From: Anastatus disparis
Taxonomy: Eukaryota > Arthropoda > Insecta > Hymenoptera > Eupelmidae
Assembly: GCA_017163975.1 (NCBI GenBank)
Contig: JAFFSR010000265.1
Span: 682,001 to 746,000, forward strand
Direction of reading: 5' to 3'
Length of the DNA: 64,000 nt
Part shown: piece by piece, positions 39,862-52,079 of the stretch
Layout of the letters: every line of letters begins with the position of its first letter
How positions within the stretch are numbered: the stretch's first letter is position 1
Made by a program: the position numbers and the translations under genes
Notes under the pieces: model-generated
The model's database searches: none
The model's input: the letters and a program-made list of their open reading frames with translations, nothing else
Told to the model about the DNA's origin: nothing

Positions 39862-40932
39862 TGAATGATAAAACAGAAATACACAAGCTAAATGATGATT
39901 GCTTAATGCATATTTTTACTTACGTTCCTCGTGGAAATCATTTTGTATTGGAACAAGGTATTTGAAAATTGAAATTTACTTACTCTTTAGCTGTAGCATG
40001 ATATACTTAATTTTTTATTTATTTATAAGATCATGAATAAATATAAATTAAGTTTCTAATTATTGATGTAATATTTGTATTGCAGTTTGTAGACGATGGG
40101 AAACTGTTATTCGACGCATTTGTTGTACTTTAAAGAAATTCGATTTAAATGAAAAAACATGGGCAGATAACAGCACGTGTAAGGACCTACAAGACTTGAG
40201 GATCGTAACTCTTCAAAAATTATTAGACCGTTGTGGCTCATTTCTCACATATATCTATTTCTCTGACAGAACCCTGTTTTTCGAAGAATTAAATGAAAAA
40301 ATAATATCAGTCTTTGTTGAATACTGCAGAAATTTACAGTACATTAATATAGAAAGTTGGAATTTAACAGTAATTACTCATAATCTAAAAAATGAGGAAG
40401 CGTTATAAAAATTATTCGGTAATAACAAGGAACTCCGGTGCGTTAGACTTGGCGATACCACGATTACTGGGAAATGTTTATTAAATCTACCCGCAGATTC
40501 TTTAGATACACTTATCATATGTATTGGTCATAACATATCACCGTGCTATATAAGAAGAGTGAGTTAATTTTATATATTAATTAATTTAAACAACATTTAA
40601 ATAATTATTATTTATATATTGTTTGAAAACAGGCTGTAAAGAATTTGCAAAAATTACACAGCCTAACATTAGATACTTGTGAATCTTTGACTTACGAAAC
40701 TTTTAACACAATCTGTTTTTGCCAAAAAAATTTAAAAGAATTTGTATTTTCTGAATATTTACTGAAACAATCAGCGCGAATCAATAAATCTACGTTATTG
40801 CACATTGAAAAATTTACTAATCTTGAAATCTTGGTTTGTTCATGCAAACAATTACATTAATAATGCAGCTTTGAAAGTAATTGGAGAGAAATGCAAAGAA
40901 TTAAAAGAGGTGAATACGGGTGAATATTTCAG
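39862..40932 (+). pseudogene. F-box/leucine-rich-repeat protein pseudogene
   Basis: Three exon-like blocks (39862-39957, 40086-40558, 40633-40932) join through GT..AG borders in a consistent frame. The first two give an F-box: LNDDCLMHIFTYVP, then VCRRWETVIRRI across the junction. LRR-like text follows, such as CRNLQYINIESW and KLHSLTLDTCESLTYETF. In intact form it would be a substrate-recruiting subunit of an SCF ubiquitin ligase. Two lesions are visible. An in-frame TAA at 40406-40408 is followed by continued LRR-like coding (ELRCVRLGDTTITGKCLL). A frameshift near 40858 moves the sense frame to NNYINNAALKVIGEKCKELK. No credible start codon precedes the F-box, so a 5' exon is also missing or unrecognised. 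Confidence 0.75.
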
Positions 40933-41535
40933 GTATGTAAATACTTTTTTATTTTTATCTAAATTGTATTAAGGATGTCTGAAATTTTCAATCAATTTTA
41001 ATGCAGGATATCACAAATAATTGTTTGAATGGTATATTATTCCTCACACATACATCCGAAAAACATTTTAAGGAAGCCTCGTAATAGTCTTATTTTGCTA
41101 TAAAAATAAGTTTTTTATCATGAAATAACATATTTTAAAGGGTTACATTTTTCGCGATGTCGAAAATATAAGGCACTTCCGTATAGCGGTCGTGCCTAAA
41201 AATGATGCATATCAAAACAGGAATTCATATTCAACAAGGTAATGTTCTACGGTGATAAACACTGTAACATATAGGCACTGTTTTTTTTTTTTGGTGCTGA
41301 TGTAGCAATCTTCTTTGCCATGTAACAGTATCATGTTTAACAGTGTCACTCAAACTACAGCATGGTGTTTTAGAGTATACTGAACACGATGTCTTTTGAG
41401 TATACTTAATTTATAAGGGGATGAGAAAAGGGTATTTATTTAATAATAATTAGATATTTGGATAGATTAAACAAATATTTATTATTTATATAAGTACAAA
41501 AGAATAATGTGTATAAATGATAAAGAACTTACACT

Positions 41536-42642
41536 CTATAAATTTTCATTTTTCCAACAATAATAAGTAGCTATTTTTGTTATAACAACAAGTGGAAAAC
41601 GTAAATCAAAGATTTCACTCAACATTTCCTCTGCATTTCTAATTTCTTCTACTTTTTCGACACCTATAATAAATTTATTTTCTAATATATCACAGTAATG
41701 TGGAAAATAGCAAATAATATCTTTGAAAACTTTTCGTAATCCGATTCTGTAAAAATATTCACCAAGTCTGTTAATATTTTTTTCATTCAAGATATCAAAA
41801 TAAGATACATTTTCATAATACTTTAATTCCATCATTTTTTTTAATTCTTCTTTTAACATAGAATAATGTATTTTTGCCTTGCCATGTTTCTCAATTGCTT
41901 CTACATTTTCGTCAGTAATCGTACATCCATTTACTTCCATAATAGCTAGGTGCTTTAATATTAGCATTGATGCTTCAAAACTTTGTTTTCGTAAAGTTAA
42001 TTTAACAATACAACGAACAGTAGGCCCTAAAGAAATAGGATATATAAAATTAACATCTGCTCCTTTTTCTATTAATAATTTCATAAGATGCAAATCAGGT
42101 TCGGCTTCATGAAGAACCATAAAAAATAATAATTCACCAAGCATCTTTTTATTCTGATGATTCAAATTTGCACCTTTTTTTAAAAGCATATTTACACACT
42201 CATAATTACGACTTTTTATTGCAATTGATAGAAGAGTATCACCAGATAAATTTTCAATATTCACATTAAAATTTACATTTTCTAAAATATCAGCAATTCC
42301 TTTTCCTTCCCATCTGTTGCACATTAAGTAGTGAATAGCAGTATTCCCAAAACGATCTTTCGCATTTACTAGATCTAAATTGTATTCTAAATACTTTTTT
42401 ATTAAACTGATGTCACATTGTTTGAACACTGTCGCAAATTGCATTTCTCCATAATTATGCAATTCATAAAATTTTGTTCCTGCAGACAACAAAAACTCTA
42501 ATATATCTAATTGATCTCTGTGCCTTGCGTATGCTATTGGAAGGCCACCAAAAACATCCACGGCGTTAACATCAGCTCCATTTTGAAAAAGTTGTTTTAC
42601 TTTGTCAAAATTTTTTGATCTAACTGAATGATGCATAAACAT
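41536..42642 (-). CDS. intronless ankyrin-repeat protein with PRANC-like C-terminal region
   Basis: One uninterrupted frame gives 368 residues. The ATG at 42642 is the first after an in-frame TAG about 28 bases upstream. Roughly six ankyrin repeats fill residues 1-205, with repeat cores such as NFDKVKQLFQNGADVNAVD, RFGNTAIHYLM, DTLLSIAIKSRNYECVNMLL and LMKLLIEKGADVNF. A 160-residue C-terminal part without repeats ends in a short hydrophobic F-box-like segment (FPLVVITKIATYYCWKN). Ankyrin proteins with a C-terminal F-box-like PRANC domain are known in Nasonia and other parasitoid wasps, Wolbachia and poxviruses, where they bind host SCF machinery. The resemblance here is by eye and weak. Lack of introns contrasts with the neighbouring genes and fits retroposition or lateral acquisition. 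The function is unknown; protein-protein binding is all that can be stated. Confidence 0.8.
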   Translation of the reverse strand: MFMHHSVRSKNFDKVKQLFQNGADVNAVDVFGGLPIAYARHRDQLDILEFLLSAGTKFYELHNYGEMQFATVFKQCDISLIKKYLEYNLDLVNAKDRFGNTAIHYLMCNRWEGKGIADILENVNFNVNIENLSGDTLLSIAIKSRNYECVNMLLKKGANLNHQNKKMLGELLFFMVLHEAEPDLHLMKLLIEKGADVNFIYPISLGPTVRCIVKLTLRKQSFEASMLILKHLAIMEVNGCTITDENVEAIEKHGKAKIHYSMLKEELKKMMELKYYENVSYFDILNEKNINRLGEYFYRIGLRKVFKDIICYFPHYCDILENKFIIGVEKVEEIRNAEEMLSEIFDLRFPLVVITKIATYYCWKNENL

Positions 42643-43486
42643 ATTATTAAATTGTTTGTATAACTAAATTTTATGCGTATTGTCTGTACTGATTTATTAA
42701 TAAAACGGAAGTAGAAAAAACAGGTATAACAATAATTCGATCAGGAACACTTGACAAAGAGTTCGTAACTGAGACCAAGTATCAACTGCCAAATTTTTCG
42801 TATATATGAGGTAGGTCAAATAAAATTCATAAAATCTTCGTAAGGTACTAAAATGAAGTTTAGGTGGGGAAGATTATATGAAAAAGTGCACATTGTGGAT
42901 ACACTTGTACCTGGAATCTTTTGTATTAGTCACAACTTTTAAAACTTTTATATGTATCAGGTAAGTAGGAAAAAAATATGATAATAATAATCAATTTATT
43001 GATGCTGTGTTTAAAACTATGTAAAATTTATCTAATGTCTTTTGGACATTAAGAATTTCATCAATTAACTTTTTATCCACGGACCTGACAAGTAATTTTG
43101 TAAATATTTAATAAAATTTCTAATATTTCGGAATATTTTAAAATAAATAATAACAAAAGAATAATGAGAATTATCTAGAAATATGTGTAATATTCCTAAG
43201 TTTAATTTCCTTCTAACATAACTTTTCAAAAGTAAAAACGCTGCCAAGTGCTTTGGCGAAATGCTTTCTCATAGAGCTCTTTGAGTTTCATTAATTTTTT
43301 TATATTTATTTAAATGTGATTCTAATATAAAAAAATTGTCTAACATTAATATTTATTTATAAATTTGTACTTTAAAAGAACGATGACAACGAAATTTCTA
43401 ATCGTAATCACGCTAAGAAAGAAGATAAATGAAAAATAAAAATTTGTATGAAAATTTTCAAAATTCTCTTAAATTAAAACTGCACT

Positions 43487-43790
43487 GAGAAAATTAGTTT
43501 TCCAAAACTTGTTTTCTTCAGACAGTAGCAAATAACTTGCATACACATACGCTAAGAAAATAAGTTTTCCAAATCATATTTTTTTTAGACAATAGTGAAT
43601 AACTTGCATACAAATTTTGGAGCAAATCTATCGAATGGTTTCCGTGAAATAGAAAAATAATAAAATTAATAGTATGCCAACAAAATCAGTTTTCAAATGT
43701 TTTTATTATTTTAACAGTATCAAATAATTTCTATACACATTTTTAAGCAAATTCTTAGAGTAGTTTACGTAAGATCCAAAAAAAGAAAAA
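43487..43790. repeat. imperfect tandem repeat (~125-bp unit)
   Basis: Two diverged units (43551-43675 and 43676-43790) share AAAATMAGTTTTCMAA, a TAGTGAATAA/CAGTATCAAATAA motif, CATACAMATTTT and a GTTTMCGTRA ending. A partial unit (43487-43550) precedes them. No coding potential was seen. Confidence 0.55.
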
Positions 43791-44044
43791 TTTTAAATAA
43801 ATTTTTTCAAAATTTTCAAAAATCACTGTCCTTCAGAATTTAGATAATTTTTGGTACTTTCTTGCTGCTTAACTTTGAACCCACATATCTCTGGTTCTAA
43901 TTATTATTTCTCAATTCTCAAAACGGCAAATTAAAGCTTTCTTTCTCTACTTTTATTTTAGTTTCTGTTAATTTATTAAAGACATTTCTAGACTGAATTA
44001 TTTACACTTCAATTAGGAGCATTTTTTTTACATTTTTCTTAAAA

Positions 44045-44063
44045 TATATATATATATATATAT
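44045..44063. repeat. (TA)n microsatellite
   Basis: About nine TA units in a row. Confidence 0.8.
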
Positions 44064-44654
44064 CTTATACTACTAACTTATCAAAAATATGTAATAATAT
44101 TATTGTTTAAATTAATCCTTACTACTTTTGAATATTTATTGTATTAATTTTAATTAATACAATAAATATTTATAACTGTCCCCGGTCAGCTGATAAAAAA
44201 TATTTGTTTCCGAACACACAGATATTTAGTTTATCACGTGGTTTGCCACAGCGTTGCCACATATCAGCTGACAAATTAACTGAAAACGAACGTTTCCGAC
44301 CGTACCCTTGATCTTCCTCTGGTTAAAGTAGTAATGTATAGTCAGGCAAAAATGGCGTTTAAATTAAAATAATAGGAATAAAGCGTCAACGACTGGGGGA
44401 AACGATGTCTGATATTATTTTTGAAGTGAAACTTCTTTACTGACGATATACAGCTTTCATAAGCGATTTATAAAAAAAATTATACGTGAGTAAATTGATT
44501 TCATGACTGACGGTAGATGCAACGGAACTAATGAAACGGAAGTGTATCAATTAACAATTGGAAAATAACACTGTGAAATAAAGTAATTTGAATTTACTCT
44601 CCGGGACTTTATTAAAGAGTGTCTAAATTTTACTTTAAAACTTTGCTAGCCTAA

Positions 44655-44961
44655 AAAAATTCAAATTTTAGTATCGTTTTGGAGCTTTGAAAATGAGTAT
44701 TTTTGTGATATTTAACATCTTTATTTATTAATAACTCGAAAATCATTAACTTTAGAAAAAAGTCACAGAAATACTTTTATGTTTAGGATCACTCAAAAAA
44801 TAAGAGAAAACTGTCTGAATCTATCCGATTTCAATAAATTGGGACCACTATTTTGTCGGGCAAACTGCAGATCCTTATTCCAGGACTCTTTACAAAGGTC
44901 ATCCCGTAAAAATTTATATTCGAAAATTTTTTTTGCTCACCCGCCAATTTCGCCTCGACTA
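44655..44961 (-). repeat. right inverted-repeat arm
   Basis: Read on the minus strand it repeats the left arm at 38868-39210. The 75-residue plus-strand frame at 44779-45006 lies in it and is not conserved in the left arm. Confidence 0.8.
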
Positions 44962-47900
44962 ATGTTTGTTTCTGTGATATATCATATCTCTTGCATTAAG
45001 CGTTAAATTTATTTAATTGATCCTCTAGGTATATTCTTTTAGCTTGTACATACGCTTCATCTTATTTTATTTTTGGAGAAAGCAAAATTATTTTTGCACA
45101 ATTAACGATGAAAATAACATAAAAGAAGCTGAATCTTTGACCTACTGAAATCACAATATAAACTTACTTCTTGTAATGTATGCTTGTCGTCATCAATTTT
45201 TTTTTCATCGTAGAAACGTTCGAATTCTTTTCACCTGTCAATTCGAATTAAATCCTTTTGGTATGCTGTTTTGGGATGTCTTTCTCGTATGATTAATCAT
45301 CATAGACAAGGAATTCGATCAAATTAATTAATTTTATAGAGTTGAAAAATATCTCAAATACTTTACAATAACTTAATTATTTAAAAACATTTCTTTCTGT
45401 AAACATTATACAGTTTATAATGATTAATAAATTCTTATTTTGAATGTAAATAATTTAATATGAAAAGAAATTGCATATTTTAGGAAAATAAAATTCTGGA
45501 ACAACATTATCATTAATTAATCATATAAATATTCCTTATTGATGTAAATGTTGATTTATCTGTTATAATTCATTCTTGAGGTCTCAGTGGCTCAGTCGTA
45601 AGCTCGAGGTCCCGAGTTCGAATCCCGCTCTTGGCTGATTTATACAAGCACCCCTGTACGTTACATGTGCTTTATCCACAAACACACTGATGACCTACAT
45701 CGCTAATTAGCATCGCAATGATAGTATAAATACAGTGGAGTTAAAATAAAAAAAAATTCATTCTTGTAAAAAGAATATGAAATGCATAAAATAAATTCAA
45801 AATTTATAATTTCTAAATAATTGAAATAAATTTATCGGCTATTGTAAAACTTTTTGTAATTATACATTTATATTTCAACAAAATAAATGAAAAGATTATA
45901 ATTATTTTAGAAAAAAAAGAAACGACTGAAGTAAATTTAAATTAGTGCTTTTTAATTGATTAAAAAGTTTTATTTTGAATGAGATGATAAAAAGAAAATT
46001 AATAAAATAATAATTTTGGATTTGATAAACACATGTACTATATAGAGAAAAGCGCGACAACACCGTAAATTATTTACAGCTTTGTCGCAGGACTTTAATT
46101 TATTATTTCAAGTTGGCAATTACAATAACAATATAGTTATACATTATTCATCAATCGTAGTAATCGATGCGCTCCGTTGTATTAAACCATTTTATTGTGA
46201 AAAAAAATTCTGCAGTCCGTTTTTTCTTGCATCGCATATCTCATTTTCCCCACGTTATTCTTTTTCTTTCGTTAAGTTTTATTATTTTATTTAATTATTT
46301 TTTTTTTGTTTAAAATGTCGCTCATTTTTAAGATACTTCACATTTCCACGTAAATTTTCTTATTTTACACAAAGAAGGAAGGAGGCAGTTGTAGTTGCAT
46401 TGCTGTTATCACTGACCTCTTCATGAATTTTAAACAGAATTATTCTGTCACTATGTGACAATTAAAATTCTTCGGATAACACGAAAATGGCTTGTTTTTA
46501 TTTTACGTATAAGAGCAAGCTTTGAACAATTTAACAAATTATCACATATATTATCAATAATATGATTATGTTGAGAATTTTACTTATTCTTATATAAAAT
46601 TATTTCAAACCCAATTAAATTATTTTAATATTTATTTAGTTTGACCTTGAAGATTTTTAAAGAAAAATTTTTATTAGCCTATTTTTAGTATTGAGTTATT
46701 GTTAAAAGTAATCGTGTATTATACTAATATCGTCTTTAATTTGAATTGAAAAAATAATTTTTTCATCTCCAAAAAAATAGCATTATTTCTAATCTATGAT
46801 AAAAATAAGATTTTTTTTAAAGAAGATATTAGTATTGTACGCTAAAATTTATTAATATAAAAAAATTTTCAAATATTTAATACTCAAAAATATTTAGATA
46901 ATTTAATTTATAAAAAATCTAAGTAATTTCACATAAGATAAATGTTTAAAACTGGATTTAGAATAATTTTTCACAAGAACAAGTTGTAATAAATTGTTTT
47001 ATTTTAAATTTCAATATAAAGCGCGATACATAAAGTTTAAAAATAAAAACTAATTTTGTCAAATAATTACTTAAGATGCTGTAACACTATAAATTATGCA
47101 TAGTTACCACCATTATTAATTTTTTAAAACTGATTTTAATGATTTTTTAAGCTGATATAAATTTTTAACTGCTTAAGAATTACATATATTTAAATAATAT
47201 TATGATTGATTAAAAAAAAAATATAAAAGCAGCATTATGTTTTAAAGAGTAAGCAAGGATCATAAGGATTGGTAACTTTAAGAAAAGCAAATTAATTTTG
47301 TAAACATATTTTTGTTACTATTATTGCAATAGTTAATATTATTATTGGAAATAAGTTGCTTGAATTATCAGTGAAACGGAACGATTGCGATACAAAAATG
47401 AGTACGTACGTATCAATTGAACGTTCCATTCTTTATCTTTTTTACATAACGCACATCAACCCTTAAGCAACGTTGTCGAATTTCTGTGATTAATGAAACT
47501 GCGTTATATATATGATACAGTTTTTTTACGTATATTTACATAATATATAAATAAATGAAAATGATTTTTAGAATTTGAAAACTAATTTTGTTTTCAAATC
47601 ATTACGAGATAAAATTGATATAAAAGTGATCTAAACACAGAATCGTTTTTAGATAGCCTATATACTTTTATATAAGTCTTAATTGTGACATAATCGTAAT
47701 GTTGAAGTAAAAGATAAAATTATTCATAAATAATTTAAGTATCAGCAATACATGATGTATCGGCAATTAATATCAGTATTATTAGTTTTATCATTTTTTA
47801 TAATATTAATTAGAAAATATGTAAATTTTTTTATTTTGTTGGATTTTTTCATGAAATTTGAAGATGTTACTTTTATATAATACTACAGTTTATAAATTAT

Positions 47901-49700
47901 TCATAATGATTTTAAGTTTAAAATGGATAAATAATGGAAACGATGAGGAAAAGAAGAAAAATTTACAATCAAATATACATAATATGTTGTATTAAAAAAA
48001 AGAAAATATCAAACAAACATATCTCACAGTAATTCGACAGGCTGATTAAATTACGATTTTTTTTCTTCTTTACTTCGCTGTCTAAGGGTTAAGGTTAATA
48101 AAGTCATACCAATAATAGTGCTCAAAAACTTAACAGAACAAGCGTTCATAAACGATTGCAATGCAATATGTGGCAGTTCTGAAACTATTTATTCAAAACC
48201 GTCACAAAATGCGGTGAAAAAAACTTCGAACGTTAATACTATATTAGCGTATGTCCTACATTTACTTATAATAATCTGTATATATATACACGGTTGGTAT
48301 ACGCTGAGACTATTTTTTTTCGAGCCATCATGAAGAAACTAGAATCGGGACGAGGAACCTAGGGTAACGTTTATGAAAGATGTAAAAATTTTATGAATTC
48401 TACGATTTAAAATTTTTTTCTTTTTTTAAAATTCTTTTAAAAAGCCCTCTTTTTCCTAACAGTAAAAGCAACTAAAAGAACATTATACATCATAGTAAAA
48501 AAGCGATTGACAGATTGCGACATAAAAGACACACTTGGTATAACTTTGGCGTGAGCTTTCAAAACGTATATTTGCCTGTTTACAATTTTTTTTAAGATCT
48601 TTTTGGCACTTTTGATGTTTAGCACGCGAAAGATATATAATTAAAAATTTTTTTCGTTACTTATCGTGCATTTGACAGAATTCATACAGCCAACCTATAT
48701 TTGTGGATCATTCTACCCATGGAATTTTTAGCCAGTTTATTTTATAATATAAAAAACGAAATACTCTTGTGAATGACAATACTGCGTAGCCCCTTATACT
48801 ACAAACTCTATAAAAATGAATGAACATTAATCATAACTGTTTGTTCATGCAAATTAAAAAAATTAATTATCAATGGCACGAAGGAATTATTTTTATGGAA
48901 ATTATGAATTAGGTTTGATTTAGTGTTAATTTATGTATTGGCAATTAGATGAGTCTATGTAGTGTACTCATAATTACTTTCATATAATATCTCACTCATT
49001 CTGTGATTTTTTTTTCTTTCTCACAATTTTTTTTTATATTATATTTCTCCCTTTTATCCTGTACCCGACTTCTTCAAAAAAATTGCTCAGATTTGTTTTT
49101 TTATCTTTTACGTCTCGCGTCTTGTGCGTCCTTCAGGATTCTTGACTAGCACATACAAATCTATATATTATGCTTTCTTTATCTGTTTCAATTCAAAATC
49201 TCGAGTACTCTAACACATCAGGCAAAGTAAATTACCAAATATGCAACAAATCATTGTTTTCAAACTTACAATCCATAAACAAAGAATTAAAAAAAGGGGG
49301 AGGGTCATCGATGCAGCGTATGAAGCTGGTATTATTCCAGCTGGAAGTCAATGTTTACTGTATAAGAGCGTATGCATGTGTATGTGTATGTCTCGCACAT
49401 ATTATGGACCAAACAGCCCTCGACAATTATATGCACTGTTAACGAATAACCTTGATCGATCGATACCTTTCGTCAACTGTTGCATCAAGCTCGCTTAATC
49501 CCAATTTTCAAGAATAAATCGATTAAAATTCATATTTAAATAGTTATATAATTCATTTTTTTTAACATATCTAATTATTTTAAGCTTTTTCAGAAAAATA
49601 TTAAGTAGCATTCTTAGTATTCTTTTTTTAAAAGTTTATTACACATCTTTTTTTTATTATTTTTTTATTTCTCAAGGGCATGTATGCCATATTACGTCAT
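44962..49700. other. intergenic region between ankyrin segment and CLASP
   Basis: One SINE is present. Otherwise it is AT-rich DNA. Short frames at 46082-46294, 48118-48333 and 49170-49498 have no recognisable domain or splice context. Confidence 0.5.
45567..45766 (+). mobile_element. tRNA-derived SINE, copy 6, with 12-bp target duplication
   Basis: The SINE body (45579-45754) is flanked by AATTCATTCTTG at 45567-45578 and 45755-45766. The head has lost about 35 bases between the A-box region (AGTGGCTCAGT) and the B box (GAGTTCGAATCCC). The body and tail are intact (ACAAGCACCCCTGTACGTTA, CATCGCTAATTAGCATCG, ATACAGTGGAGTTAAAAT, A-tail). The duplication proves retroposition and suggests a fairly recent event. 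Confidence 0.9.
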
Positions 49701-49907
49701 ATCAGAAAATCGATAATGCGACAAGTTTAAATCTTCTTTTATTGCTCACAGTGCTTTGCACTAAAAAGCACCGATCGACCAGCGTTAAAGAGCCGAAGCA
49801 AGTGCGCTTAACGGTGTTTCACACGAAAACGTCCATCAAAGTATATATACACAGTCGTTCAAGAGATAAACTATAAGATTTAAGCAAATCCATTCGCGCG
49901 AAGATAA

Positions 49908-49913
49908 TTTATT
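49908..49913 (-). terminator. candidate polyadenylation signal of CLASP
   Basis: AATAAA on the minus strand (TTTATT on the plus) lies about 290 bp beyond the stop at 50203. The interval 49914-50202 is less AT-rich than intergenic DNA, as a 3' UTR would be. Confidence 0.4.
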
Positions 49914-50202
49914 CGCCGACAATAGGCTCAAAATGTCCCAACACTCATTACTCCACGTTTCATTGTCCTCACCGCCATCCGTAGCGACGCATAATCATAT
50001 TTGAAGGTTCGTTCCTTTATCTGCTTTTTTTGTACTTGATTGAAGAATCAGTGTGTTTAGCTTTGGATCAGGGCTCGGACTTGCTGAGAAATTGAAAGAG
50101 TAATCGCTCGTGCCTCGCTGTGAGGCGAGCGAATCTTTTCATTATAGCGATCCTAAGGGTCGCGGCGGTGATGCCGCCACCGCCGCTAGCAGCTATTGTC
50201 GG

Positions 50203-52079
50203 TTAGTTCTTGTTACTATTACTGCGCGGACTAGCTGGTTGACTGTTTGCTTGTTGTGCTCGTTGAATATAGATATTTAAAAGTTTGAGCTTACTACCGT
50301 ACAGTGAACTTAAATGGGGCTTTAGTGTCTCTTCACCAACCGCTGCATGTATCGCTACCATACAGAATACAGCACTTTTGCGCACCGTTGATTCGTTATC
50401 ATCGTAAGCCTGAAAATCAGTTAGCTTATATCAAACTCAGTATATGTGAATCTTATCAGCATTATTTTAAAAATAATTTAATGCAGTAATAGTTTATTTA
50501 ATAAATTATAATAGATTAGTATTTTGTTTTATTTTCAAATTATTTAAAATTGTTCGATAATTTATGTACATTTGAATTTGGACAATGAAATATTAAATAT
50601 TATACGAATACAGAATAAAACGTTAATCAAAATAATTAATAAGAATCTGATTTAAACCTTAAAGATTATTTTTTGTATATTCTTAGAAATTAATTATCGA
50701 TTATTGATAGAAGTATCAAAATATAATATGACAACACATTTTCTATTTTTGGATTCAAATTTGAATTTAAACATTTTCAATTATTACCTTTATAAGACCT
50801 GGCATCACTTTAGAAAGGTGAGGTTCTATTGCCTCACGGCCATAATGTTCTACAACTTTATGAAGCATTTTAATGGCGCCCATATTTTGTGGGAATGGCT
50901 CTGTGGTCATCATAGATGAAGCAAATTGAATCGTTTGTTCAGGAGGCAATACCACAGCTACTGTTGCTGCACATTTTTCTGCCATTCTAAGCACCTATAC
51001 GAGATACAAATTATACTGTTATTAAATAATATAATTAAATTGATTAATGGATGGTGCCAAATAGTATGAGTTCTACTAAAATCAGTTTTTACAAAAAACT
51101 AGAAGTTGCAAAAGCTAAATATTTACAAATTATATAAAGCACATGCTTTAAGAATACATATGTTACAGCCAGCTTCATGCATAAATAATTATAAGATAAG
51201 AAAAGTAATATATTAAGAAGCATTGTTCAAAAAATACGATGGAAATTAATAATTAAATTTGCATCGTGCAATTAAAATTATATTTAATGATTTAATTTAT
51301 AACTTATTTGATTAGAATTATAAATGAAATAATACCCTTTTTGATCAACTGAAAAACTTTGTTTTCATTTACTTGTATTTTAAAATTTAAAACCTACTTC
51401 TTTTTTGTGACGATGAAAATATGATGAATCAAAAAAAGAAGCGCAACACAAATATACAACACCAAATATACCTCAGGAAATTTTACCGTAGTTCTAGTGC
51501 TGTTTCCGCTGCTGCTCACATCAGACTTTTGATCATCAAATTTGTGAGCTCTTATCACTTTTAAAACTAATAGCTCAGCATAATTTGAGAAACTTTCAGC
51601 TAATTCAGGGCACTTGAGCATATCTATAAGTGATTGTAGTACTTCAATCTGCATCTCTCTATTTTCACTAGCTAAACATCCAATTAACGTTTTGAGGAGC
51701 CTTCTATCATTTGGAAAATTTAAAACAATTATTAGAGAAATTGAAAAGCTTTATGATAAATAAATGTTAATACACTGAAAACATACTTAAAGTGTTGCTT
51801 TATGTAGAGAGCATCGCCTTCACGAACATACAATTGGAATTCTTGCAAAGCAGCTACTTTTTCCGTGACTGTCGACTCCTCTGATTGTAGAATTTTCATC
51901 GTATTATCGAAAACTTCGGGTCCTCGAATCGAATCGGGCGACGAGCCATGTGTTTTATATCCGTTATTTTCTTGAGGTAGTATAAGATCACCGGCAATCG
52001 TGTCATTTGAACCGTTAACCGCAACATTGTTAACAGTTTTACCACGTTGCGTGGGCGATGACACGGAGGAAGAACGTCC
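50203..52079 (-). other. CLASP: CLASP C-terminal CLIP/kinetochore-binding domain exons
   Basis: Four exons (52079-51787, 51703-51472, 50994-50788, 50409-50203) encode the C-terminal TOG-like domain that in CLASPs contacts CLIP-170, CENP-E and other partners. Conserved text includes FSNYAELLVLKVIRAHK, MGAIKMLHKVVEHYG, VMPGLIKAYDDNESTVRK and SAVFCMVAIHAAVGEETLKP, then GSKLKLLNIYIQRAQ before a short Ser/Asn tail and the stop. Confidence 0.93.

Larger units (their letters stand above)
38868..44961. mobile_element. 6.1-kb segment bounded by ~0.3-kb inverted repeats, carrying ankyrin and F-box genes
   Basis: The left arm (38868-39210) and right arm (44655-44961) are inverted copies, about 80% alike by eye. 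Both start at the outside with TAGTCGAGGCGAAATTGG and end inside at a near-palindrome around ACTAAAATTTGAATTTTAG. The arms share landmarks such as GGGATGACCTTTGT, AATAAGGATCTGCAGTTT and CGAGTTATTAA. The inner ends do not show the outer terminus, which favours one element with long terminal repeats over two independent palindromic insertions. A TA lies at each outer end. No transposase was found inside. The cargo is an F-box/LRR pseudogene, an intact ankyrin gene, a small MITE and a tandem repeat. Confidence 0.55.

Noticed and set aside
44779..45006. 75-residue frame in the right inverted-repeat arm
   Set aside because: The corresponding frame is not conserved in the left arm, which argues against coding.
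49170..49498. Two overlapping plus-strand frames near the 3' end of CLASP
   Set aside because: Overlapping frames without domains or splice signals; the region is probably just downstream of the CLASP 3' UTR.
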